Counted from the first letter of the stretch, positions 52,058 to 62,532 are shown. The stretch: 64,000 nt of DNA from Polaromonas sp. (GCF_010365105.1 NZ_JAAFGZ010000004.1:1-64000); one strand, 5' to 3'. The notes: generated by a model not told the origin, from the letters alone. Made by a program: numbers and translations.

Positions 52058-53140
52058 ATGACGTCCTTTCACACCCCCGGAGACCGCTGGCTCAGCGCTG
52101 CACTTGGCCGCATCGAGGCTGACTTCCAGCGCAGCGCCGACACCCACCTGATTGCCCTGCCGCTGCCTGAATTTGCGGCACGGGGCATTGACTTTTACCT
52201 GAAAGACGAATCGACCCACCCGACCGGCAGCCTCAAGCACCGGCTGGCGCGCTCGCTTTTTTTGTATGCGCTGTGCAATGGCTTGATCCATGAATCCTCG
52301 ACCATCGTCGAGGCGTCCAGTGGCTCCACGGCGGTCAGCGAAGCCTACTTTGCACGTCTGCTGGGCTTGCCATTTGTGGCGGTGATGCCGCGCAACACCT
52401 CGCCTGAAAAAGTGGCGCAAATCACCTTCTATGGCGGGCGCTGCCACTGGGTTGATACCGCCGCGCAGGTGCATGATGTCGCCCGGCAGCTGGCCATCGA
52501 CACCCAGGGCCATTACATGGACCAGTTCACCTACGCCGAACGCGCCACCGACTGGCGCGGCAACAACAACATCGCCCAGAGCATGTTCAGCCAGATGGCG
52601 CATGAACGCCATCCGGTCCCGCGCTGGATCGTGGTGGGCGCCGGCACGGGCGGTACCAGCGCCACGATTGGCCGCTATGTGCGCTACCAGCGCCACGCCA
52701 GCCAGCTGTGCGTGGCCGATCCGGCCGGATCGGTCTTTACCGAATACCACCGGACCGGCAACGCGGGCTTGATTGGGGCGGGCTCGCGCATCGAGGGCAT
52801 TGGACGGCCGCGTGTTGAAGCCAGCTTTATTCGCACCGTCATTGACCGGATGATTGAAGTGCCCGACACCGAGTCGCTGGCCGCCATGCAGGCGCTTGGC
52901 CAGTTGCTGGGGCGACGCGTCGGACCGTCCACCGGAACCAATTTTTTTGCCATGCTGACGCTGGCCCGTGAAATGCTGGCGCTTGGCGAACAGGGCTCGC
53001 TGTTGTCGCTGCTGTGTGATGCAGGCGAGCGTTATTTGCCGACTTACCACGACGCTCACTGGGTGCTAGACCAAATCGGCGACTGCACACCGGCACGCCA
53101 CCGCATCGAACGGCTGATGCGGCCCGTGCTGGAGTGCTGA
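52058..53140 (+). CDS. PLP-dependent cysteine synthase-like enzyme (Cds1-type cysteine desulfhydrase candidate)
   Basis: 360 residues of the fold-type II PLP family. The PLP lysine is in [11 protein letters not shown], the substrate loop in [20 protein letters not shown], and the phosphate-binding glycine loop in [16 protein letters not shown]. Overall length and motifs resemble Cds1-type L-cysteine desulfhydrases, which release H2S from cysteine, more than CysK. It is followed at one base by an AttH/CrtC-like gene. The substrate assignment is tentative. Confidence 0.8.
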   Translation: MTSFHTPGDRWLSAALGRIEADFQRSADTHLIALPLPEFAARGIDFYLKDESTHPTGSLKHRLARSLFLYALCNGLIHESSTIVEASSGSTAVSEAYFARLLGLPFVAVMPRNTSPEKVAQITFYGGRCHWVDTAAQVHDVARQLAIDTQGHYMDQFTYAERATDWRGNNNIAQSMFSQMAHERHPVPRWIVVGAGTGGTSATIGRYVRYQRHASQLCVADPAGSVFTEYHRTGNAGLIGAGSRIEGIGRPRVEASFIRTVIDRMIEVPDTESLAAMQALGQLLGRRVGPSTGTNFFAMLTLAREMLALGEQGSLLSLLCDAGERYLPTYHDAHWVLDQIGDCTPARHRIERLMRPVLEC

Positions 53141-53141
53141 C

Positions 53142-54257
53142 ATGGGCGCCGATCTGACTGACTCCCTGCCAATGCCGCCCCGCAGCGCGCTGCGCCGCCG
53201 CCTGCTGCTTGCCAGCTTTACCGGACTGGGCGGCGCAGCCTTCAACACACCCGTTCTCGCCCTGCCTGCCAAAACACTGGTGTTCCCGCGCGACCGCGGT
53301 GCGCATCCCGACTTTCGCACCGAATGGTGGTACATCACCGGCCAGGCCAGCACCGACGCAGCCAGTCCGCGACGCTTCGGTTTCCAGCTCACCTTCTTTC
53401 GCTCGCGAGTCGATGGCACGGAACAGATGAAGTCGAACTTTGCTACCCGTCAACTGATTTTTGCGCACGCCGCCGTGACCGATGTGCAGGGTGGCAAGCT
53501 CTGGCATGACCAGCGCATCGCCCGCGAAGGCTTTGGCGTGGCGTCGGCCAGCCCGCAGGACATGGCGCTCAAACTGCGCGACTGGACCTTGACCGCCAAC
53601 GGCCCGCGCTACGCCGCCGAGCTGCCGGCCACCGACTTCGGCCTGAGCCTGCAATTCGAGGAAACGCAAAGCGTGCTGCTGCAAGGCAAGCAGGGCCTGT
53701 CGCGCAAAGGCCCGGAAGAAAAACAGGCCAGCTACTACTACAGCCAGCCCCAGCTGGCCACGCACGGCCGCCTGCAAATCAAGGGCCAGACGTTTGAAGT
53801 CACCGGCAAGGCCTGGCTGGACCACGAATGGAGCGAAGAAATCCTCGCCCCCGGCGCGGTGGGCTGGGACTGGATCGGCATGAACCTGGACGACGGCGGC
53901 GCCCTCACCGCCTTTCGGCTGCGCGACAAAGATGGCAATGCCATCTGGGCAGGCGGCTCCTGGCGGTCTGCCACCGGCGAACTGCGTATTTTCAGTGCCA
54001 GCGATGTCAGCTTCAGCCCCCTGCAGCATTGGACCAGCCCGCTCACGCAGATCAGCTACCCGGTACAGTGGCGCGTAAAAACGCCCGCAGGCATTTACAC
54101 CGTGAAAACGCTGCTCGACAACCAGGAACTTGACAGCCGCAACTCCACCGGATCGATTTACTGGGAAGGCCTGAGCGAGTTGCTGGACAGCCAGGGCCGG
54201 CGCGTGGGGAGCGGGTATCTGGAGATGACGGGGTATGGACAGGCGCTGCGGATGTGA
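53142..54257 (+). CDS. exported AttH/CrtC-like lipocalin-fold protein
   Basis: 371 residues. Consecutive arginines before a hydrophobic stretch (RSALRRRLLLASFTG) look like a signal peptide with a Tat-like start. The mature part has the AttH/CrtC pattern: FPRDRGAHPDFRTEWWYITG, QLTFFRSRVD, YYYSQPQLATHGRLQIKG and DHEWSEEILAPGAVGWDWIG. Relatives are carotenoid 1,2-hydratases, but in most bacteria the proteins are periplasmic and uncharacterised, often beside LolCE-like permeases, which are absent here. Coupled to the Cds1-like gene. Confidence 0.82.
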   Translation: MGADLTDSLPMPPRSALRRRLLLASFTGLGGAAFNTPVLALPAKTLVFPRDRGAHPDFRTEWWYITGQASTDAASPRRFGFQLTFFRSRVDGTEQMKSNFATRQLIFAHAAVTDVQGGKLWHDQRIAREGFGVASASPQDMALKLRDWTLTANGPRYAAELPATDFGLSLQFEETQSVLLQGKQGLSRKGPEEKQASYYYSQPQLATHGRLQIKGQTFEVTGKAWLDHEWSEEILAPGAVGWDWIGMNLDDGGALTAFRLRDKDGNAIWAGGSWRSATGELRIFSASDVSFSPLQHWTSPLTQISYPVQWRVKTPAGIYTVKTLLDNQELDSRNSTGSIYWEGLSELLDSQGRRVGSGYLEMTGYGQALRM

Positions 54258-54468
54258 TTGCAGGCCATCCTTGTCGGTGCTGTGGCTACTGAAAGTAGCG
54301 AACGAAATGCCCAGGCTGATTCAGCAGTCGGGTGGAACGCAAAACAAATGTGCCGCTTATCATGAATTTTTTACACCTGTTTTTTTGTACGGCTTGTCGT
54401 GTGCCAAGACCCGCTGCGAGCCATTTTCCGAACAAAGCCATGCCCAGAAAATCCCACCACTCCCAGTT

Positions 54469-54491
54469 TATCCCGCAGGTTTCGCGGGATA
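54469..54491. repeat. hairpin upstream of the HEPN-like gene
   Basis: TATCCCGC and GCGGGATA perfect 8-bp arms with a 7-base loop, 18 bp before the start codon at 54509, in a 251-bp AT-richer intergenic stretch with no gene. A structured hairpin here could influence translation. Confidence 0.6.
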
Positions 54492-54508
54492 CATTTCTTT
54501 AGACCGTT

Positions 54509-55336
54509 ATGTCGTTCGTACTATCCGACAACTCAGTCTACGAGCCTTTCCATCGAATACTTCTTGTTCGGCAAAACGCCCTGGATGAAACGATCGAGGT
54601 GTGTTGCCATGGAATCGCGAATACTTGTGACTTGCCACATCCGGTAGACGCCCTTGCACTGGTCAGGAAGACTCCACCGGAAGCAGCAAGCAAACAAATC
54701 GAAGACGCAAAAGCCCTGGCTTGCACAGCCCAGCGGGAAATGGAAAATGGCTTTGCGAGCATCTTTGAAATGGCCACGGTCTTACTTTGGGGCGCATTAG
54801 AAATGGCGGTTAGAGACTTCGTTACGCTTTGGTTGGCCAAGCATCCACAAGCTCGCGAGTCTGATGTACTTGGCCGGATCAAGCTGCGCTTTGCAGATTT
54901 CACCTCGCTCAGTCCGGATGAATTCCATGAGTCTGTTGTCGGGCAAATTGAGCGAGAGACAGCTGCCCATCTGAAAAAGGGAATGGATCGATTCGATGCA
55001 CTTCTTTCTGCTGCCCGAATTTCAGTTCCCGTTGAAGCCGCGCTTCGTCAGCCGCTTCTTGCGCTTTCAGAGGTAAGCAACGCACTTGTTCACAAGGACG
55101 GAACCGTTGATCGGCGACTTGCGCAATCATGTCCCTGGCTGGAACTGAAAGAGCGAGGAACTATGCGTGTGTCACGCGACAGGTACATGAAGTACAACAG
55201 ATCAGTTGGAAACTATGCGGCCTGCATTCCAAAAACAGCCCCTATGGGGGTGGAGTCACGCAAGCAACAAGCATCAAACGGCAGGCCTGAGGGCCAAGCT
55301 GTGCTGCCCATTTCTAGAAAAGGCGACACGCCATGA
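54509..55336 (+). CDS. HEPN-like protein of unknown function
   Basis: 275 residues, lower in GC than its neighbours. The helical middle (ENGFASIFEMATVLLWGALEMAVRDFVTLWL) and the later LLALSEVSNALVHKDGTVDRRL resemble RiboL-PSP-HEPN-type proteins, where this site reads RNxxxH. Here the Arg is replaced by Ser (SNALVH), so RNase activity through the Rx4-6H motif may be lost. CPWLELKERGTMRVSRDRYMKY completes the domain. No adjacent nucleotidyltransferase antitoxin is seen. The stop overlaps the next gene (ATGA). Probably acquired. Confidence 0.6.
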   Translation: MSFVLSDNSVYEPFHRILLVRQNALDETIEVCCHGIANTCDLPHPVDALALVRKTPPEAASKQIEDAKALACTAQREMENGFASIFEMATVLLWGALEMAVRDFVTLWLAKHPQARESDVLGRIKLRFADFTSLSPDEFHESVVGQIERETAAHLKKGMDRFDALLSAARISVPVEAALRQPLLALSEVSNALVHKDGTVDRRLAQSCPWLELKERGTMRVSRDRYMKYNRSVGNYAACIPKTAPMGVESRKQQASNGRPEGQAVLPISRKGDTP

Positions 55337-55782
55337 TCGACCCCAGCCGGGAAGCGCTACCCCTGCTGCGCTGGGCGGCCCGTTTAGGCTACGCCGGCTT
55401 ATTACCTTTCGTAATTCTGGCAGTGGCTACGTGGATTGCGCCCCCGGCCTACCGTGCGCAGGCAGGCCATGCCCTGTTGGCCTATGGCGCCACCATTGCC
55501 AGCTTTTTGGGCGCAATTCATTGGGGCCTAGCCATGCGAGAGCCGCTGGCGCCACAACTCGGGCCGTTTGTGTGGGGCGTCTTTCCCAGCCTGGTTGCTT
55601 GGGTGGCACTGCTGCTGCCGCTTTCGCAAGGGCTGGTCACGCTGGCGCTGCTGCTTGGCATCTGCCTGATGGTGGACTGGCGCAGATACCCCACTTATGG
55701 GCTGAGGAAATGGCTCACGATGCGTCTGCACCTCACGCTGGTCGCTGCCGTTTGCCTTCTGGCGGGGGCAGTAGCGGCTTGA
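55333..55782 (+). CDS. DUF3429-like membrane protein
   Basis: 149 residues with about four to five membrane helices (LGYAGLLPFVILAVATWIAPP; ALLAYGATIASFLGAIHWGLAM; FVWGVFPSLVAWVALLLPLS; LVTLALLLGICLMVDWRRY). The GAIHWG motif and length match the DUF3429 family. Function unknown. It is coupled to the upstream HEPN-like gene by a four-base overlap, although its composition is that of the host genome. Confidence 0.78.
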   Translation: MIDPSREALPLLRWAARLGYAGLLPFVILAVATWIAPPAYRAQAGHALLAYGATIASFLGAIHWGLAMREPLAPQLGPFVWGVFPSLVAWVALLLPLSQGLVTLALLLGICLMVDWRRYPTYGLRKWLTMRLHLTLVAAVCLLAGAVAA

Positions 55783-56006
55783 TGCTTTCAGACGTTAACG
55801 TATCACGTAGGGTGGAGTCGGCGAGGGAAAACCGGACGCTGTTTGAAGCGATTGAAGCCCAGTTCGAGCTGAATGAATCCGGGGCGGCAACGCTGATGCG
55901 CTCGCACATGAAAGCGAGTCCGTTTCCCATGTGGCACAAGCGCATGGCTGGGCAGGTAACCAAGCACCGCGCCCAGCATCGCGGTCAATCAAACAGCCAT
56001 CATTGA
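55782..56006 (+). CDS. doubtful 74-residue ORF
   Basis: 74 codons starting on the DUF3429 stop (TGATG), polar and basic, with no known domain. Codon usage is unremarkable and no ribosome-binding site is seen. The rest of 55783-56128 holds nothing else recognisable. Confidence 0.25.
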   Translation: MLSDVNVSRRVESARENRTLFEAIEAQFELNESGAATLMRSHMKASPFPMWHKRMAGQVTKHRAQHRGQSNSHH

Positions 56007-56128
56007 TTGGTCGACTCCGATGGCTTGCTGCGATTAACCAGCAAGCGCCTCCCATCAAGGGTCACATTCTCATGCCCTGCCGGTCAGCACCGCCACAAAC
56101 CCCACCACAGCAAGGCCCGGCGCAACGC

Positions 56129-57154
<1,026 letters not shown>

Positions 57155-57191
57155 TGGGCTGAACCGACGCTCTCGCCTGACCAACGGTATT

Positions 57192-57208
57192 GCTATTTAA
57201 TTAATAGC
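57192..57208. repeat. dispersed hairpin GCTATT-TAATT-AATAGC
   Basis: Perfect 6-bp arms in the gap between the convergent luciferase-like and emrB genes. Confidence 0.7.
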
Positions 57209-57247
57209 TTCATTGCAATACAGGACATGCGGAAAAAGCACTTTTCA

Positions 57248-57283
57248 TGCTTAAAATTTGTTGCAGCAGCCCTGCGCTGCTGC
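57248..57283 (-). terminator. putative terminator of the efflux operon
   Basis: GCAGCAG (57263-57269) pairs with CTGCTGC (57277-57283); on the minus strand AACAAATTTT follows. A weak T-tract makes this tentative. Confidence 0.5.
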
Positions 57284-57294
57284 TTCTCCGGCGA

Positions 57295-58869
57295 TCAGTG
57301 CGCGCCAGCGGCCGCGTCGGCACTGCCTGCACCCGCATGCGTCGGCCGCGTCAGGTAGATCAGCGGAATCAACAGCAAAAAGATCAGCGCTGATGCATAA
57401 AACACGTCGTTGGCGGCCAGCATGTAGGCCTGCTGGTCCACCAGCCGGTTGATGGCGCCCAGCCCCTGCTCGGGCGACAGTCCGGCGCCGGCCAGGCCCG
57501 ACAGCGCACTGTTGGCCGCCACGCTGCCTGTGTTGACATATTCGCTGAGCTGCGCATGGTGCATGGCGGCGCGGTTCTGCCAGACCGTGGTGGCAATCGA
57601 GGTGCCGAAGGAGCCGGCCAGGATACGCACGAAGTTGGACAGTCCCGAAGCCGCTGGAATCCTGTCATACGGCAGGCCCGACAGTGTGATGGTGACCAGT
57701 GGAATGAAAAAGCAGGCCATCGCGATACCCTGGATCAGGGTCGGAATCAGGATGGTGCCCATGTCGGCCTGGGTGTTGAAGTGGGAGCGCATCCACAGCA
57801 CCAGCGCAAACACGGCGAACGCCACGGTGGCAAAGTGGCGCGGGTCGGTCTTGCCGATGTTCTTGCCGACCAGCGGCGACAGCAGCAAGGCCAACACCCC
57901 CACGGGCGCCAGCACCATGCCCGCCTGCGTGGCGGTGTAGCCCATGTACTGCTGCAGCCACAGCGGCAGCAGCACGACATTGCCGAAAAACAGGCCATAA
58001 CCGACTGAAAGCGCCAGCGCACCGGCCCAGAAATTGCGTCTTTTAAAGAGGCTGAGGTCAACCACCGGATGCTCCTCGGTCAGCTCCCAGATCACGAAGG
58101 CGATCAGCCCGACCAGCGCGACAATGGCCAGCGCAATGACCTCGCCGGAATGGAACCAGTCCAGCTCCTTCCCCTTGTCCAGCATGATCTGCAGCGCGCC
58201 GACCCAGATCACCAGCAGCGCCAGTCCGATCGAGTCGATCGGCAGCTTGCGGGTCTGGCTTTCGCGCTTGTGAAAGATGCTCCAGGTGATGAAAGCCGCG
58301 CCAAAGCCGACCGGGATGTTGATGTAGAAAATCCACGGCCACGAAATGTTGTCGGTGATCCAGCCGCCCAGCAGCGGCCCCATGACCGGCGCGACCAGGG
58401 TGGTCATGGACCACAGCGCCATCGCCACCCCGGCCAGCGCCTTCGGGTAACTCGACAGCAGCAGCGCCTGCGACAGCGGAATCATCGGCCCGGCCACCAG
58501 CCCCTGCAGCACGCGGAAAAAAATCAGCGTCGTCATGTTCGGCGCCAGCCCGCACAGCCAGGACGTGATCACGAACAGGATGATGCTGGTGGTGAACAGC
58601 CGTACCTGGCCGAATCGCTGCGACAGCCAGCCGGTCAGCGGCACGGCAATCGCATTGGCCACGCCAAAGCTGGTGATGACCCAGGTGCCCTGGGTCGGGC
58701 TGACGCCCAGGTCGCCGGCAATCGCCGGCAGCGACACGTTCGCAATCGACGTGTCGAGCACGTTCATGAACGTGGCGGCCGACAGCGCCAGCGTGCCCCA
58801 GAGGCGGGCCGAGCCACTCAAGGGCGGCGGCGGAAGGTAATCAGAAACAGAAGGGGTTGCGGACGCCAT
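57295..58869 (-). CDS. emrB: DHA2-family MFS multidrug exporter (EmrB-like)
   Basis: 524 residues with 14 predicted helices. Signature motifs are FMNVLDTSIANVSLPAIAGDL (helix 1, DHA2 motif D) and the helix-2/3 loop GWLSQRFGQVRLF (motif A), with RVLQGLVAGPMIPLSQALL (motif B) and VMGPLLGGWITD (motif C). With EmrA and an outer-membrane factor it forms a tripartite pump spanning both membranes. Last gene of marR-OMF-emrA-emrB. Confidence 0.95.
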   Translation of the reverse strand: MASATPSVSDYLPPPPLSGSARLWGTLALSAATFMNVLDTSIANVSLPAIAGDLGVSPTQGTWVITSFGVANAIAVPLTGWLSQRFGQVRLFTTSIILFVITSWLCGLAPNMTTLIFFRVLQGLVAGPMIPLSQALLLSSYPKALAGVAMALWSMTTLVAPVMGPLLGGWITDNISWPWIFYINIPVGFGAAFITWSIFHKRESQTRKLPIDSIGLALLVIWVGALQIMLDKGKELDWFHSGEVIALAIVALVGLIAFVIWELTEEHPVVDLSLFKRRNFWAGALALSVGYGLFFGNVVLLPLWLQQYMGYTATQAGMVLAPVGVLALLLSPLVGKNIGKTDPRHFATVAFAVFALVLWMRSHFNTQADMGTILIPTLIQGIAMACFFIPLVTITLSGLPYDRIPAASGLSNFVRILAGSFGTSIATTVWQNRAAMHHAQLSEYVNTGSVAANSALSGLAGAGLSPEQGLGAINRLVDQQAYMLAANDVFYASALIFLLLIPLIYLTRPTHAGAGSADAAAGAH

Positions 58870-58906
58870 GAAAGCCTTGACGGAACGGTATTAAAAATGG
58901 GTCCGC

Positions 58907-60235
58907 TCAATGCGGCAACGCGGCATGACTGCCATTGACCGTCGGAGAAACCGGCGCTGATGCGTTGGACTTGACGGCCTTGCCGCCGCGCCCGGAATTC
59001 GCTGCGATCACGCGCCGGACGTCCTCGTTGCCGGCATCGTCCTGCACCGCGAACGCCTGCATGTGCGCCAACGCGGCATCGCGCGGCGCATCGGCCAGCG
59101 CCTTGCCGCTGGTCTGGCTGACATCGACCTCGGCATTCATCGACAGGCCGACCCGCAGGGGATGTTCCGTGAGTTGCCTGGGGTCCAGCGCGATGCGCAC
59201 GGGTACGCGCTGCACCACCTTGATCCAGTTGCCGGTGGCGTTTTGCGCCGGCAGCAGCGAAAAGGCCGCTCCGGTGCCCACGCCCAGGCCGGACACGGTG
59301 CCGTGGTAGTCGACCTTTTTGCCGTACAGGTCGGCCACCAGCGTCACCGGCTGGCCGATGCGGATGTTGCGCAATTGCACTTCCTTGAAGTTGGCGTCCA
59401 CCCAGACCTCGTTCAGCGGAACCACCGACATCAGCGGCATGCCGGCGGCGACCCGCTGGCCAAGCTGCACCGTGCGCTTGGCCACGTAACCATCGACTGG
59501 CGCGCTCAAGGCGGTTCGCTGCGAGGCCAGAAACGCCTCGCGCACCTTGGCCGCCGCCACCAGCACGGCGGGATTCTGTTCGATGGCCGTGCCGTCGGTC
59601 AGCGCCTGGTTGCTGGCAAGCTGCTCGCGCGCAGCGACGACGCCGGCCTGCGCCGCAGCCAGCGCGCTCCTGGCATTGGCCAGTTGCGTCTGCGCATGAC
59701 CGAGTTCTTCTTTGGACACCGCGCCATTGCCGACGAGCGACTGGCGGCGCGCCAGGTCATCGGCGGCGCGTGCAATGTCGCTGTTGGCCTTGCTCACCTC
59801 GGCATTGCGCAGCGCAATCTGCGCGGTCAGCGGGCCGTTGTTGGCATAGACCGTGCGCGCCTGCCGCACCGCCTGGGCCAGCGCGGCTTCGGCCTGCTCC
59901 AGCGCCACCTTGGCATCGGCCGGGTCCAGTTGCACCAGCGGCTGGCCAGCCTTGACGAAGTCGGTGTCGTCGGCCATCAGCGCCACGACAGTGCCGCCGA
60001 TCTGCGGCGTGATCTGGATGACGTTGCCCTGCACATAGGCGTTGTCGGTCGATTCGTAATGGCTGGCCACCAGGTATTCGTAAGCCGCCCAGCCCAGGCC
60101 GGCCACGACCACGACACTGGCGAGTGCGGTCAGCGCCTTTCTGCGCTTGGGATTGCCCGCCGGCGGCTGAACCGGCACGGCCGGGATGGAGGAAGCGGGG
60201 ATAGCGGTGGAAGCTGGAGCTTGGGGTGCGTTCAT
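58907..60235 (-). CDS. emrA: EmrA-like membrane-fusion protein
   Basis: 442 residues. An N-terminal membrane anchor (ALTALASVVVVAGLGWAAYEYLV) precedes HlyD-type lipoyl halves (STDNAYVQGNVIQITPQIGGTV ... APVDGYVAKRTVQLGQRVAAG) separated by a coiled-coil hairpin. A 60-residue tail after ILEVD-type sequence is unusual for EmrA. The ATG at 60235 (MNAPQAPAS) is the start. It bridges EmrB to the outer-membrane channel. Confidence 0.94.
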   Translation of the reverse strand: MNAPQAPASTAIPASSIPAVPVQPPAGNPKRRKALTALASVVVVAGLGWAAYEYLVASHYESTDNAYVQGNVIQITPQIGGTVVALMADDTDFVKAGQPLVQLDPADAKVALEQAEAALAQAVRQARTVYANNGPLTAQIALRNAEVSKANSDIARAADDLARRQSLVGNGAVSKEELGHAQTQLANARSALAAAQAGVVAAREQLASNQALTDGTAIEQNPAVLVAAAKVREAFLASQRTALSAPVDGYVAKRTVQLGQRVAAGMPLMSVVPLNEVWVDANFKEVQLRNIRIGQPVTLVADLYGKKVDYHGTVSGLGVGTGAAFSLLPAQNATGNWIKVVQRVPVRIALDPRQLTEHPLRVGLSMNAEVDVSQTSGKALADAPRDAALAHMQAFAVQDDAGNEDVRRVIAANSGRGGKAVKSNASAPVSPTVNGSHAALPH

Positions 60236-60312
60236 GGTGTCGTTGTTCAGTGTGTGTTGGAAATGGCTTGCGCGGGCACAGCGCTGTTCAGCAGCGGCGC
60301 GCAAAAACTGTT

Positions 60313-61932
60313 TTATTGGTCAAACAGGCCGTTTGCGCTTGCTGGACGTGCGCTGACAGCTATGATTTTTGAACTCGCCTGTGTGGCAGGCGCTGGCCCG
60401 GCCGCATAACCGCCGCCGAGCGCCCGGATCAAGGCCACCTGCGTTTCCAGCGCCCGGCCCGCCAGGTCAACAGCCAGGCGGCGCTGGGCCAGCACGCTGG
60501 TTTCGGCCGTCAGCACATTCAGGTAATTGCCCAGCCCGGCCTGGTAGCGCTGCACGGCGATGTCGTAGGCGCTTTCGGCAGCGTCCTGCGCCGACCGCTG
60601 TTCGGCCTGCTGGCGGCCGATGGCCTGCATGGAGGCAACCTGGTCGGCCACATCGCGCACCGCATCGATCACTGCGGCGTTGTAGCTTTCGACCGCCGCG
60701 TCCAGGTCGGCGGTTTTGCCGCGCAGGTTGGCGCGCAGCCGGCCGGCCTCGAAAATTGGCAGGCGCACAGCCGGGCCAACGCCCCATTGCTGGCTGCCGG
60801 AGTTCAGCAGATTGCCCAAGCCGATGCTGGAAAAACCGGCAAAGGCAACCAGGTTGATGTTCGGATAGAACTGGGTTTTGGCATTCGCCACGTCGCTGGA
60901 CGACGCCTCGACGCGCCAGCGCGCAGCGGCAATGTCGGCGCGGCGGCCCAGCAGGTCAGCCGGGATCACCATTGCCATGGCTATATTTTTGATAGCTGAC
61001 TGTGCAGACGGGACCAGCGGAGAAGCACTGTTGGGCTGACCCATCAGGGCCTGGAGCGCATGGCGCGTCAGCGCCATCTGTTCCTGCACGGCCTCCAGTT
61101 GCAGGCGCGCCTCGGGCAGGCCGCCTTCGCTCTGGCGCAACTCCAGCCGGGTGTCGAGGCCGGCATTGACGCGGTCGCTGACCAGACTCAAGGTTTGTTC
61201 GCGCTGCGCCAGCGTGCGGCGGGCCACAACGGCCTGCTCGTTCAGCCGCACCAGCTGGAAATAGGTGCGTGCCACCTGGCTGGCCAGCAGCACGCGGGCC
61301 GCCTGGGCATCGGCCTGGGCGGCATTGGCGCTGCCCAGCGCGGCATCGAGCGCCGCGCGGTTCTTGCCGAAGAAGTCCAGTTCCCAGCTGGCGGCCAGCT
61401 GTGCCGTGCCGTTGTCACGAATCGAACCGGCCAGTGGCGGCGGCACCGCGCCGTTGGCGGTGTAGCGCTGGCGCGTCACATCGAGCTGGCCATTGACCTG
61501 CGGCAGCGTGGCGGCAGTCGCCACCTCCGTGACGGCCTGCGCGCGCGCCAGACGGGCCTGCGCCAGCTTCAAATTCGGGCTGCTTTCAAGCGCCTGGGCG
61601 ACCAGGCTATTTAACTTTTCGTCGCCAAAGTCGCGCCACCATTCGGCTGCCACCGTGGTCTGCGGCTGCATTGGCGTTGGCGCAGCAGCCGTAGCCAGAC
61701 CCAACGACGCTGCATCGCGCAGGCTCGCCTGCGGCGCAATGCCCGACATGTCGGCGCAACCGCCCATACCGGTGGCAATCAGGCCGGCCGCCACCACGCC
61801 TGCCGCAGACACCAGCGCCATGCGCACCGACGCCCGCCACACGGGCATGGAGACCTGTCCGGGGATACAGGCCAGTTCGGTGCCAGCCTGTGCGCGCCGT
61901 TCGGCGCAGGAAGTTTGGGGTTTACTTGTCAT
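60313..61932 (-). CDS. outer-membrane efflux lipoprotein (NodT/OprM family)
   Basis: 539 residues. A signal peptide ends in the lipobox ATGMGGCAD (Cys about 59), followed by duplicated OEP-type helical repeats (AQARLARAQAVTEVATAATLPQVNG; SWELDFFGKNRAALDAALGSA). It forms the outer-membrane duct for EmrAB. The N-terminus before the signal peptide is long and the start is uncertain. The 3' end overlaps a dispersed repeat (about 60345-60365), which encodes the SKIIAVSARP tail, and another hairpin lies inside the gene at 60980. Its 5' end overlaps marR by 11 bases. Confidence 0.9.
   Translation of the reverse strand: MTSKPQTSCAERRAQAGTELACIPGQVSMPVWRASVRMALVSAAGVVAAGLIATGMGGCADMSGIAPQASLRDAASLGLATAAAPTPMQPQTTVAAEWWRDFGDEKLNSLVAQALESSPNLKLAQARLARAQAVTEVATAATLPQVNGQLDVTRQRYTANGAVPPPLAGSIRDNGTAQLAASWELDFFGKNRAALDAALGSANAAQADAQAARVLLASQVARTYFQLVRLNEQAVVARRTLAQREQTLSLVSDRVNAGLDTRLELRQSEGGLPEARLQLEAVQEQMALTRHALQALMGQPNSASPLVPSAQSAIKNIAMAMVIPADLLGRRADIAAARWRVEASSSDVANAKTQFYPNINLVAFAGFSSIGLGNLLNSGSQQWGVGPAVRLPIFEAGRLRANLRGKTADLDAAVESYNAAVIDAVRDVADQVASMQAIGRQQAEQRSAQDAAESAYDIAVQRYQAGLGNYLNVLTAETSVLAQRRLAVDLAGRALETQVALIRALGGGYAAGPAPATQASSKIIAVSARPASANGLFDQ
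60980..60996. repeat. dispersed hairpin inside the outer-membrane factor gene
   Basis: GCTAT-ATTTTTG-ATAGC, in coding sequence for the SAIKNIAMAM segment. It is the second copy of the family within this gene. Confidence 0.6.
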
Positions 61933-62452
61933 TTTTTTCTGTCGATGCGTGCAGGGTTTGCGCCGTGTCGAGAATGCGGCGCAGGTAACTTTTGAGGATT
62001 TGCCATTCTTCGGCCGAGAAGCCCGCCAGCAATGCGTTTTGCACGCCGCAGAGAACCGCAGGAATCTCCTGGGCTGCCGCGCGTCCTGCGTCGGTCAGCT
62101 CCAGGTTGACCACGCGCCGGTCATCCGACGAACGGCTGCGGCTGCACAACTGCTTGGCCTCCAGCCGGTCCAGCAGCCGCGTCATCGAGCCGGCGTCAAG
62201 CTCGCACTGGCGCGCCAGCTCGGCGGCCGTCGAGGCGCAACCCATGTAGAGCTTGAACATGGGCACCCACTGCGCATTGGTCAGGCCCGAGGGTTCGAGT
62301 TCGCGCTCGACGCCTTGTGCGACCAGGGAAATGATGCGCCGCATCATGTAGCCGATGCTGTCGTCGGGCGTGTAGCTTTCTGCCTGGTAGAAATCGGCCG
62401 GAGGGCTTGCAGGTGCGTCAGGGCAAGGGGCGGAATTGTGCGTTGAATCCAT
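61922..62452 (-). CDS. MarR-family repressor of the efflux operon
   Basis: 176 residues. The winged helix has TAAELARQCELDAGSMTRLLDRLEAKQLCSRSRSSDDRRVVNLELT, the MarR DNA-binding signature with DDRR wing. It is the first gene of the emr operon, and a palindromic site overlaps its promoter, so it probably represses itself and the pump until an inducing ligand binds. The ATG at 62452 is preferred over an upstream in-frame ATG at 62488, which lies in the promoter. Confidence 0.93.
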   Translation of the reverse strand: MDSTHNSAPCPDAPASPPADFYQAESYTPDDSIGYMMRRIISLVAQGVERELEPSGLTNAQWVPMFKLYMGCASTAAELARQCELDAGSMTRLLDRLEAKQLCSRSRSSDDRRVVNLELTDAGRAAAQEIPAVLCGVQNALLAGFSAEEWQILKSYLRRILDTAQTLHASTEKNDK

Positions 62453-62458
62453 GGACCC

Positions 62459-62488
62459 AATAATACTTGCTTGAGCAATTATTGTCAA
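62459..62488 (-). promoter_or_regulatory. marR-emr promoter with palindromic operator
   Basis: On the minus strand TTGACA (62483-62488) and TATTAT (62460-62465) are separated by 17 bases, a near-consensus sigma70 promoter. The spacer contains the perfect palindrome TTGCTTGAGCAA (62467-62478), the expected kind of MarR site. Confidence 0.88.
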
Positions 62489-62496
62489 GCCTGTGT

Positions 62497-62525
62497 TTGC
62501 AATGCCAAGCTTTAAAAGTTAAAAT
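62497..62525 (+). promoter_or_regulatory. promoter of the ABC half-exporter
   Basis: TTGCAA (62497-62502), 17-base spacer and TAAAAT (62520-62525). The expected start of transcription falls about on the ATG at 62533, so the mRNA may be leaderless. Confidence 0.65.
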
Positions 62526-62532
62526 AGCCTGC

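Noticed and set aside
54469-54491. Hairpin considered as a terminator
   Set aside because: No T-run follows directly and the upstream gene ended more than 200 bp earlier.
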